Origin: Haberlea rhodopensis | Lineage: Eukaryota; Streptophyta; Magnoliopsida; Lamiales; Gesneriaceae | Length of the DNA: 64,000 nucleotides | Direction: 5' to 3' | Assembly (NCBI GenBank): GCA_907163345.1 | Contig: CAJQUN010000042.1 | Span: 5,003,043-5,067,042, forward strand | Shown here: positions 54,946 through 64,000 of the stretch, one piece after another | How positions within the stretch are numbered: position 1 is the stretch's first letter | How the letters are laid out: the number at the start of each line of letters is the position of its first letter | The notes under the pieces: generated by a model | What the model was told of the DNA's origin: nothing | Seen by the model: only the letters and a program-made list of their open reading frames with translations | Database searches by the model: none | Program-made: the position numbers and the translations under genes

Positions 54946-55749
54946 TCTATGTGTTGCTTGCTTGTTTAAAATTGTTAGTTCTTCAACTTTGATTTGAGAA
55001 GATAAGATTGTGTTACCCCACTGATATATTGTCAGGAATTTAATATACGCATCGTTTATGTTATATATGACATTCCACTAATGTAGTGACATGATGTCTG
55101 AAAGTTTCTCAATGAAAACAATATGTAACAAATGAAAATGGAATTTTAGAGTCTACTTTTTACTTGGTATATTATACATAAACAAATGAAAGTGGAAAAA
55201 AAATAAATCAAAACTTTTCGAATGAGATGATATGTTGTTTATCTTTTCCAAATTTGCTATAAAAAAAATTGTTTACCTAAAGAGACATTTTAGCAAACAC
55301 ATAATCTGCACCAAAATTGAAATAAAAGTTCAATGTTACGTAAAACCACAAATACCATAAAACATCAAATAAAATTGAAACAAAACGTCGGTTTTCCGTG
55401 GTTGGAGAAGAATGACATTTGGTAAAATGAAAAGGAGTCGCCGCCGCCTCCATCACAACAGCGCCACCGCTCCATACTCGTCGCCTAACCATCATTGATT
55501 TCCCAGAACACGCGACAATCACCAACTCTCACGACGAGGAACATATAATTCAACTGTTATAAATTGGTTTTTAGAACAAGGGTGTTTTAGGAATAGCAGA
55601 GGACTAATTAGATTAGGGTTTCATAAAAATGGACTTAGTTGAAAGAAGATTCTTACAAGATGTATTTAGTTGAAAAGAAAAAATTTTGCTAGATTTAGTT
55701 GAAACAAGTTTTGAAAAGTGATACTATGTGTAATTTCCTCAACTTTTTA

Positions 55750-56522
55750 AACACAACAGACTGATGGCCTTCTGGGCTTAATCATTTCTCTCTTATTTAA
55801 CTCTACAGACCCAGATATTCGGCTTCTGGCCTTGTTTTGTTTGAAGCCTTTTTTTACATGCTTGCATTTGGTTCTTGTGGTTTATTGAAGAGGCGGGACA
55901 AACATCTTTATTGCGGTCAAGCGGAAGTTTTGGTTTACGTTCTTCCTTGTTTATTGAAGAGGCGGTGTAGCAGAACCCATTCGGTCGCTCAGAAAGGTTT
56001 AGAAAAACATTAAATGTTGGAATGGATTATCTTTATTCATGCTACATAGCTTATTTACTGCACATTCTTTTTATTCTGGAGGTAATATTGTGGTTTGCGA
56101 TATTGTGTTTTCTCCAATGCAGTGTTCCCTTGGTTGTGGCAGGAGTTTCAAATTGTATTGTGGCAGAAGGATATGGTTAGAAATATCAATATCGTTTTGT
56201 ATTTGCTTTTGATGAACTCTATATAAGAGTTGCCTGTTAATACTCGATGACATTTGATGTTTATGTGAGTAGACGTACTCAATTTTTGTCCATAATTTGG
56301 GAAATGATAGTGAACTTTTCAATCAATTATAATTTTCGTGATGGATTAGTGCATGCTTGCTCTTAAATCTTTTCATTCATTATGTAACATCAAAAGCCTA
56401 ATTGCTCTTGTTGACCTTTATTCCCATTTCCATGGCACACATGAGGAAGTAGAGAGAAAATTAGATTTGCAGTATCAACGTACAATGTAAGAACTTTTAC
56501 ACTGCATACCTCGAACCTTTAG
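55750..56522. other. Unassigned intergenic sequence
   Basis: No gene or element signature seen. TTTATTGAAGAGGCGG occurs twice (about 55883 and 55949), a short local duplication. Confidence 0.5.
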
Positions 56523-57011
56523 TGTTGCTTGAAGGAGTTGAAGTTTGAACATCCACCAATTTTGAAAAAGCCACCAAGATTGAATTCAAAGATCATGCCA
56601 AGTTTGAAGTCTACAAGTTTAAATTCAAAATGATGACTAAACTCTTCATTTCACACCATGTTTGTTCTTGGTTCACACCAAGTTTTTTGGCTATAAAAAG
56701 GCAAGAATTGCTCATTTGTAATCACAACACAAATCAAAAGTGTAGTAAGCTTTGAAAGAGAGCAAAGTGTGATTGAGAGAGTTTGAGTTGAGTTGATCAA
56801 GTTTGTTCATTCTCCGAGAGTTGTAAGTCTATACTCCTCTTGTAATCCCTTCATATTTGATATAGTGAAGTGTGAACAGTGTGGACGTAGGCGAGTTTTC
56901 TCAAACCATGTAAATCTTTGTGTCTCTATTTTCGTGTGTGCGTTGTTTTTCCTATCCCTTATAGCTCCTGCAATTTCAGTAAGAACACGACAATAGTCAT
57001 TGTTCCTAACA
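56523..57011 (+). repeat. 5' LTR of element D
   Basis: Starts TGTTGCTTGAAGGAG and ends TTCCTAACA. TATA box GGCTATAAAAAGGC near 56690. The start is chosen from the TG next to a matching inverted end (TGTT/AACA); no second LTR exists to confirm it. Confidence 0.65.
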
Positions 57012-57013
57012 AC

Positions 57014-57024
57014 TGGTATCAGAG
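57014..57024 (+). other. Primer binding site (tRNA-Met) of element D
   Basis: TGGTATCAGAG, two bases after the LTR end. Confidence 0.9.
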
Positions 57025-57234
57025 TTATTTTGTTGGGTAGAGCTTTGGTGTGGTAAGTGTACGTATTGACTAAGAAGATTCTGTCTAGAAAAATCGATAT
57101 TTAAGTGGACCAAAGTGGCCCCACCGATTTTCCTGGGAATCTTGAAGTTCTGTCTGGGAAAGATCGACATCTCTCTTTCCTGGGAGCGTACTTAGTGTGT
57201 ACTATTCATGTATTTCATCAAAGTATCAAAAGCA

Positions 57235-59831
57235 ATGACCACTGACGAAGGGAAGCTAAAACTCGAAAAGTTCGATGATGCATATTTTGTATTCTGGAAA
57301 ATGCAAATAGATGACTATTTGTATTAGAAAAATCTGTATCAGCCTATCGAAGAAAAGAAACCAGAAACAATATCGGATCAAGATGGGAAAATCCTCGATA
57401 GACAAACTCTTGGAGTTATCCGATACATTATCCCAGAATGTTGCCTTCAATATTGCAAAAGTAAATACCACATCAGGTTTTATGAAGGCTCTCACCAATA
57501 TGCACGAAAAGCCATTAGCATCAAATAAGTGAACCCGATGATGCGACTGTTCAACTTAAGGATAACGGAAAATGCATCGGTGGCTCAACATCTCAATGAG
57601 TTTAATACAATCACAACCCAACTGAGTTCGATTGAAACTGAATTCGATGATGAAGTATAAGCATTGATACTTTTGTATTATCTACCAGAAAGTTGGAATG
57701 CTAAAATTTGATGATGTTCGTGATCTAATCCTTAGCGAATAAATCCGAAGGAGACAGTCAAGTGAGGCGTTATCCTCTTCAGCTTTGTCTACTGAATCAA
57801 GAGGAAGAACTAGAGGAAATGGACGTGGCAGATCAAACCACTAAGGAAGATCAAAGGACAAGAGGTCCAAATCCAGGAATCCTCATAATTCCCAAAACTC
57901 AAAGACTACTGAGTTTTGGAAATGTGGAAAAAAAATCAATGTAAAGAGGAGAAGGTATAAGTAATTGTTACTGCAACCTCAGGATAAAATGATGCATTGA
58001 TATGTTCATTGGAGAGCAAAAAGGAATCTTGTGTGTTAGATTCGGGAGAATCGTTTCATGTGACTCACATGAAGAACTCTAGGACAAATTTGTGTCCAAA
58101 AATCTTGGCAAAGTATATCTTAGTGTTGACCAACCTTTTGGCATTGTTTGTAAAGATGTAGTGAAGATTAAGTTAAATGGGTATACACGGATGCTAGACA
58201 TGTTCCTGACCTGAGAAAAAAACTTGATTTTTAGTAGGGCAGTTTGCCAGTGAACGCTACACCACGACCTTCCATATTGATGATTTGATTCTAAAGGTGC
58301 AATGAGTGTTGCACGAGGCAAAAAGAGTGGTAGTCTTTACATTGCACCAAACAATTGTTGCTCATTGCAGTTGCAACTAGCAACAAAAATGTCGGGTTGT
58401 GGGACCAGAGACTCGGCCACATGAGTGAGAAATGAATAAAGATTGTGCATTCCAAGGGAAAATTACCAAACCTCCCATCAATAGAAATTGATATGTGTGA
58501 AGATTGCATATATGACAAACAAAAGAGGATCAGTTTTCAGACAAGTGGCAGAACACTGAAGAAGGAAAGACTGAAACTCGTTCACTTTGATGTTTGGGGA
58601 CCATCGACTATCTCATTTATTGGTGAAAAATATTATTTCGTCACATTTATTGGTGATCTCTCTCGGAAGGTATGGGGCAGAAGTCTGAAGTATTTGATAC
58701 TTTCAAAATATGAAAAGCTATAGTTGAAAATGAGACATGTCTTAAGATCAAATGTCTTAGAACCGACAATGGTGGTGAATACACAGACACCATATTCAAG
58801 AAATTCTGTTTGAGCGCGGGATCCGAATGGAGAAAATCGTGCAAAGTACGCCTCAACACAACGGTGTAGCTGAGCGTCTAAACCGAACATTGACTGAAAG
58901 AGCCCAAAGTATGCGTATGCAATCAGGTCTACCAAAGCAGTTCTGGGCAGAAGTAATCAACATAACAACTTACTTGATCAATCGAGGACCATCGGTTCCA
59001 TTAGAGCACATGATACCCAAAGAAGTATGGAGTGGAAAAGAAGCAATACTCTCACACATTAAAGTCTTCGGTTGTGTTGTATATGTAAACATCAGTGATC
59101 AAAGCAGGAGTAAGCTTGATCCCACACCCAGAAATGCACCTTCATCGGTTATGACAATGATGAATTTGGCTATCGAATTTGGGATGATAAGAACAAGAAG
59201 ATAATCCACAGTAGGGATGTTATCTTCAACGAAAGGGTTATGTACAAAGACAGACACACAAAGATCACTCGTGAGTCAACGAGTGTTCCTGTCTATGTTG
59301 AGCAAGATGACGTGCTAGACATAGTATAGCACCACATGAGTGGAACTTGAAGCATAGAGTAGTGGAGAACAGTCCGACGAACCGCGGGATCAGAGTCCTC
59401 CTACACTGAGAAGATCATCTCGGCCCCATATATCAAACAAAAGGTGTATGAATTATATGTTACCTAAAGATGGTGGAGAGCCTAAATGGTATGAGGAAGC
59501 ATGTCAGGCAGAGAATGTTGGCAAGTAGGAGATTGCAATGAATTATGAAATGCATGCTCTTATTTCCAACAAGACTGGGAGCTTACGAAGCTACCAAAAA
59601 GGAAAGAAAGCCCTTCACAACAAATGGGTTTATCGTATGAAGGAAAAAAGTAATGGATCAAGAAGATTAAAGACCCGGTTAGTAGTCAGAGGTTTCCAAA
59701 AGAAAGAAGGAATTGATTACACCAACATTTTTTCACTAGTAGTGAAGCTAACCACAATTCATTCAGTGTTGAGCATTTGTGATGTTCAAGGACTACACCT
59801 GGACTTGATCGCTATTATTTTAAACAATCAG
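57235..59831 (+). pseudogene. Copia polyprotein of element D, decayed and truncated
   Basis: ATG at 57235 (MTTDEGKLKLEKFDDAYFVF). Gag pieces include LNEFNTITTQLSSIETEFDD. Protease-like VLDSGESFHVTHMKNS near 58035. Integrase: KLVHFDVWGPSTISFIGEKY (58445-58723), CLRTDNGGEYT in another frame near 58755, STPQHNGVAERLNRTLTERA and AEVINITTYLINRGPSVPLE (58827-59204). RT N-terminus: ALHNKWVYRMKEKSNGSRRL, KTRLVVRGFQKKEGIDYTNI (59538 on). Many stops and shifts. It ends before the RT catalytic YVDD. Confidence 0.85.
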
Positions 59832-61300
59832 TGTAGCCATTATATACCGCAAGTGCACGGTGTCAAGTTTAGTATAATGATATAAAAGTAAGGATTGTCA
59901 TACCCACATGGACTAGTAGTAATTACCAAATTTAATTAGCATACTATATTTAACCTACGAAATTGTTTTGAAAGATTAACTAATCTACTCAACTCTAGGA
60001 ATCAACCCCACAACAAAGAAGTAAGATAGTTAACAGTAGATATAAATATTGAGGCTTCGGTTCACTTGAGTAATCCCCCACAATTCATCTACTAGTTCTA
60101 ATTACAATTCATGAATCTAAGGTGACAAGTTTTTCGGTTATATCTAATACACTCTCTCGAGCTATATCAAACCTAACCCCGATTTGCAGTAACTCTCGTT
60201 CACTTATTTAACAATTCAATGTGGCATACGCTCTATGAAAACCCTTAGCCTTCGGTTACTAGATATCTATAGCTATCACTCGTGTATTGACGTCATCTCT
60301 CGATCTCGGTCTGAAATCCACGGTATGTGTTATTTGTCCTGTATTACAATTTCATCTCTCAATCTCAATTGCAAACTAACATCATTCAAATGGTAGCTAA
60401 TCCCTTAAAAGCATTAAAAGCATAACACAAACACAAAGATAACAAAAACTCAATCAAAAACTAGAATTAAAAGTGTGGGTTCATACACAAGATCCCCTTG
60501 TCTCAAAAACAAACTTAGCCTAGCATATTAACTGAAAAACAATGTTTTATAACATCTAACAACATTATAAACATTGAAAAATCGAAAATAAAACTAAAAC
60601 AAAGTTCAGAAATATGCATAAACACTCGATGTTCAATCCGTGCGTGATCTGATGTTCTCGTCTCTAGCTATGTTGCTTGAATCACTCTTGTAAGTGATGG
60701 CTTCTCCCAAAGGTAGGCTGCTATTCAGAGGTGAAAGAATCCTAAAATTGATGCAAAAACTCATTTTTATAACCAAGAAACCGAGCCCATAAAATCCGAG
60801 ACCAAAAATAGCAAATCTCTTTAAAAAGGTAATTTTTTTTTCGTGCAGGAATCTATAGCGATCGATTTCTTCGTGAGTGGCGATCGATCGCTTGCAATTT
60901 TATCTCTTAGGCGATTGATCTCTTCATGAGGAGCGATTGATCGCCTAAACCTTCTGCCTCGTAGCGATTTATCTCTTGGTTTATGGCGATCGATCACTTC
61001 TTCCTTAGATTTTCTTCACGTTTCTGACTGATGGCGATCGATCTCTTGCTTAGATGCGATCGATCTCTTGCATCTTTTTTTCATCAATTCAATCTTTTCA
61101 ATTCTTTTCCAATAGCTTGACTTGTTTTGTCCCAGTTCCATCTTCCAGTCCATAAAATGGGGTTTTTTCAGTGTGTCTTGCATTTTTACCGGATTCCTGA
61201 AAATATACCAAAACACAACCAAAAGCGTAAAATCTTCCAAGAATCACTTTAAAATAGCAAGAAATATATGCAAATATAAGTGTAAAAATGACACTTATCA
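59832..61300 (-). repeat. 3' LTR of element E (1469 bp)
   Basis: Minus strand start TGATAAGTGTCATTT after the purine-rich tract GTTAAGTTTGAGAGAGT (61301-61317); end ...GTGCACTTGCGGTATATAAT then GGCTACA at 59832. The end aligns with that of element F's LTR. Confidence 0.8.
60858..61064. repeat. GCGATCGAT pair array in LTR of element E
   Basis: Eight sites of the form GCGAT(C/T)GATC, some mutated, at about 60858/60880, 60911/60933, 60964/60985 and 61034/61055: four pairs 21-22 bp apart, with pair starts 53, 53 and 70 bp apart. The array lies about 235-440 bp into the LTR, as in element F. Confidence 0.85.
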
Positions 61301-61317
61301 ACTCTCTCAAACTTAAC

Positions 61318-62700
61318 TCTTGATCGTCATCGAGCAAGAATAGAATTAAAAACAGTGAATTCACAACAGATAAGTGACATGGATTATCTCGAGCTCATAT
61401 GTTTATCTCAGAAATCTCACTCATACCACAACAAGAATCCCTCAAATCGTTGGACATGAAGTGTTTTCTCTTTATGTCAAATATCAGTCTCAAACTCGGA
61501 ACGTGTGTGTGTGATGTTGTCAATCACAAGTATCATACAATCATCATAGATCAAAACAATGCTAATCAACAACAGTCAAGATTATCATCGAGTATCTCAT
61601 ATGCCTAGTTTTCAAGCACTTCTCCACTAATGTAATTAATTCCTAGACTTGGATCAAAAGGTTTTTTCAAGCTTATAATGTTAGGCATTTTGGTGTCGCT
61701 TTCAAAGAAAATGTACGAATATGCAAGGAAGAGAGTATAATACTTGATGATTGTGGGCTATGTTAGATTCCTGCATGATTCATCATCACAATACTATGCT
61801 ATTATTAATCATGTTATAATACGTATAATTCATTTTAGCACATTTCACTCTCTTTTTCTTTTCTTCAAAACTTGATGATTGTGGGCTATATGTTAGATTC
61901 CCACATGATTCATCATCACAGTACTATGCTATTATTTCATCTTGCCTTTCTTTTTCTTTTGTTTCAATAGGCATTAAAATTTTAAATTTTTTAATAATAG
62001 CTCAAAACATAATATGTGCAAAAAATTTCATTATACTCCGTTAGGGTGAGGATACAAATTCTTTTTCGGCTCTTGAAATGGTAGGTATAATGAGTTTCTC
62101 AACAAAAGTCGAATGGTGGCTAATTTCCATCTTATTCAATCAAGCTCAAACTTGGACACTAAGGATAAATATAGACAAGGTAGGCTTGAATGCTCAAACG
62201 TTCCAAAGATCGCCTAAATCATGTCCAAGTCCAGTTCATAATTATAAAATTTCGCCTCAAAGTGCCATCATCAAATATGTTCTATGATTACTCTAAGATG
62301 CTCAAGACATGTCATCAAGTTTACACATATCATCACTACTCTAAATGTAATCAACAAGTTCATGACTCAATGTGCTCAATTTGTTCCTCATTTTTAACAT
62401 GTCAACTCAACTCAAAATATTCACAACATGTTTACAATCATCAAGATTCAAGTCTTAGGCAGAGTGAAACTAATATCATCATGGCATAAAGTCACTACTT
62501 TAATCCAATTACACTAAAAAAAATTTCAAACTCCATGCTCTTCATCGGACTCATCAATACTAAGCTATAATCATAGATTCCGCAGTAGTAGACATGATAT
62601 CAGACGCACAGTTAAACAGACTAAGACTCACTACTAACACAACTCACAAATCAGATAATATAAAATCAAATTCAACACTCCCCCAAACTTAAATACTACA
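61318..62700 (-). other. 3' noncoding spacer of element E
   Basis: No coding signal. It is homologous in part to the spacer of element F. A local duplication is visible: TACTTGATGATTGTGGGCTA (about 61740) and AACTTGATGATTGTGGGCTA (about 61866) are each followed by GATTC.CATGATTCATCATC and ACAGTACTATGCTATTATT. Confidence 0.6.
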
Positions 62701-62710
62701 TTTTCCTCAA

Positions 62711-63998
62711 TTAGTGAACATGAATAAATAGTAGGACAACGTATCTGTGGTGACGACCACGGTCGTCACCCTCATCCTCATTGGCGTCTCCATCGTCATC
62801 ATCGTCGTCGGTGGGTGGTCGGTATGGCTGGAGAGTGGGTGGTGTTGGGAAAACCAAGTTGGGGTGAGCTTGGGCTGCAACCGTATGGCAATCGTAGGAG
62901 AATCGCATGAATTCTTGCATTTCACACGCATGTCCTCCTGATTCTGTAAAATCTCCTCTTGGTTTCGCTGAAGCTGTTTTTGCTCACCCTACAACAATCG
63001 TTGATGAAAGTTCATGGCCATCATCTCCTCCTCAAGAAATTGGAATCTTTGAGCATTGGTGGTAGGATTAGCTATTGTAGAATAGCGACGTGGAACAGGT
63101 CGGCGTGATGACTCTGGCTGATCAGGCACACCTGATGGCCCTTGTGCTGATTCGGGTGCTTGTGATGGCCCTGGTGCTGACTCGGGCTCTGGCGGTGGTC
63201 TAGGAAGGCGAAGAGGAATTAATGACACACTTGTCTCCTCATGAGACTCCCAGGGCACCTGTTCCTGCCGGCACAACTCATTGACTAATGAAGGGAATGG
63301 TAGACCAATCGTGGTGGAGCCTTCCACCGCTAATTGCAAAGATGAATAGATGATACTCCCATATTAACCGATCGGCCCGTCATAATAGCAAAGACCAGCA
63401 CCACTCTCTCCTTGGTAACCACGGTAGTGTGAGTAGATGGTAAGACTCTATGAGAAACAAATGTAAACCAGATGTCTGCCTCGGGTTTCAACTGAGTCTT
63501 CTTGAAATTCTTGATCTTCCCATCATAAGTCAGATTCCATTCCACTCCTCCCCACATAAGGTTTCAATGATTTCATTATAGTCGATGTGGTGTTGCGCGT
63601 AATCGGTGTACTCATCATCTTTGATATGCGGCATCCCGTAGATGTGATTGATTCGTGCATTATCAAATATAAACTTCTTCTGCCGAATGGTGATATACGG
63701 GAAGTCCACGGAAACCTTAAAATTGGCATAGAATTCTTTTACAATATGGATGACCGCATGACATGGGGGTTCACAAAGCCTAACCAACTACGACGTTCCA
63801 CTTCTCGCAGGATTGCCGAATCGGGTGTGTCCATCTCCATTCCTTGCTCCCTGACCAAGGGCCTATCACGCCATTTGTCAAAGAAGCCGCGTTGTTAGCA
63901 AAGCTGGTGGTGTCATAAGTAGGGTGGAGGATGAAGATGATGCCCCTGCTCTCGGCTTCTTTTTCGGTGCCATGGTGTGTATGGATACTAACAAGCAA
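62711..63998 (-). pseudogene. Second ORF of element E: plant-transposon-protein domain, broken
   Basis: Minus strand pieces: AVIHIVKEFYANFKVSVDFP and FIFDNARINHIYGMPHIKDD (63530-63787), KTQLKPEADIWFTFVSHRVL with PSTHTTVVTKERVVLVFAIM (63330-63557), then a Pro-rich linker (PRPPPEPESAPGPSQAPESA) and RFQFLEEEMMAMNFHQRLL (62989-63339), and finally an acidic tail DDDDDGDANEDEGDD near 62770. Same block order as element F's second ORF. Frames change at least three times. Function unknown. Confidence 0.75.
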
Positions 63999-64000
63999 CT

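Larger units (their letters stand above)
53311..54946. repeat. RY-motif palindrome array (about 18 copies)
   Basis: Core TGCATGTAATTTACATGCA, usually within GGTGCATG...CATGCACC, at about 53312, 53354, 53389, 53431, 53465, 53653, 53690, 53731, 54102, 54137, 54309, 54345, 54385, 54642, 54678, 54849, 54881 and 54922. Each copy is a 19-23 bp palindrome with TGCATG at one arm and CATGCA at the other. Many extend outward to GAGTCTACCG and CGGCAGACT, making hairpins of about 40 bp. A few copies are degenerate (54642, 54849, 54922). Confidence 0.93.
52724..55740. mobile_element. Mutator-like element without transposase (probable)
   Basis: Left end GGGAAAATTTCGGG and right end (complement) GAGGAAATTACACATAG resemble plant Mutator-like termini. 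A 9-bp near-duplication flanks it: AAGTTTTTA (52715-52723) and AACTTTTTA (55741-55749), one mismatch; 9 bp is the Mutator duplication length. CTTTCAACTAAGTCCA occurs in opposite orientation near both ends (about 52791 and 55632). No MURA-type transposase is present. The interior is mostly an RY-palindrome array. Terminal repeats are short and diverged, so the call is moderate. Confidence 0.55.
56523..59831 (+). mobile_element. Copia element D, 3' part lost to insertion
   Basis: 5' LTR, tRNA-Met primer site and decayed gag-protease-integrase-RT in order, stopping inside RT where the minus-strand Athila-like LTR begins (59832). Probably of the Tork-like group, judged from gag and protease style (inference). 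Confidence 0.8.
59832..64000 (-). mobile_element. Athila-like element E, minus strand, 3' half
   Basis: Reads from the right edge leftwards: second ORF, spacer, polypurine tract, 3' LTR. Same order as element F and with homologous parts, but not a recent duplicate of it. It is inserted into the RT of Copia element D. Confidence 0.8.

Noticed and set aside
53311..54946. CRISPR-like array of regularly spaced palindromes
   Set aside because: Spacing is irregular, there are no unique equal-length spacers or cas genes, and the context is plant transposon DNA.
57014..57024. tRNA-Met-like words (also 10201, 32603, 38582, 25396) as tRNA genes
   Set aside because: Each is only the 11-13 nt primer site complement; no cloverleaf surrounds them.

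Overview
The window is repeat-rich intergenic DNA from a land plant, most likely a eudicot. The evidence is a PIF1-type Helitron, hAT elements, Ty1/copia and Ty3/gypsy (Athila-like and chromodomain) LTR retrotransposons, an L1-type LINE and one small intron-containing gene. Almost every stretch belongs to a transposable element, and most coding regions carry frameshifts or stops. A 500-base run of N (12057-12556) is an assembly gap.

Layout, left to right. 1-4392 is the 3' part of a Helitron, with a broken Rep-helicase gene and a textbook hairpin plus CTAG terminus. 4754-7736 is a complete hAT element (8-bp target duplication) with a decayed transposase on the minus strand. 7975-12056 holds one LTR and then a 5' LTR, primer site and gag of SIRE/Maximus-type Copia elements, cut by the gap. 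12557-17727 is an Athila-like element that keeps the gag end, a second ORF and the 3' LTR but shows no pol. 17728-20090 looks like the 3' end of another LTR element and contains an 80-bp minisatellite. 20092-21060 is a LINE fragment. 21102-25616 is a Copia element on the minus strand with non-canonical TA...TA LTR ends. 26892-27329 (minus) is the only host gene I can support: two exons, 91 residues, with a C-terminal membrane anchor. A second hAT copy (27478-30330) sits about 150 bp upstream of its start codon. 31081-32615 looks like an endogenous pararetrovirus remnant.

33370-52167 is a three-level nest. Copia element A was interrupted by Copia element B (34725-51156, TSD TTTTG). B was interrupted by a nearly intact chromodomain Gypsy element C (36495-46442, TSD AAAAC). 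52724-55740 is a Mutator-like element without a transposase, filled with about 18 palindromes built on the RY motif TGCATG/CATGCA. 56523-59831 is a decayed Copia element truncated by a second Athila-like element on the minus strand (59832-64000).

The observations I rate highest are these. First, element B has no tRNA-type primer site; 16 nt directly after its 5' LTR are perfectly complementary to a stretch inside its own LTR, which suggests self-primed reverse transcription. Second, arrays of paired ATCGAT/CGATCG motifs (pairs about 18-24 bp apart, repeating about every 53-77 bp) lie in the upstream part of LTRs from unrelated Copia and Athila-like lineages, and again before an internal ORF. 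Third is the RY-palindrome array in the Mutator-like element. No tRNA, rRNA or CRISPR features were seen.
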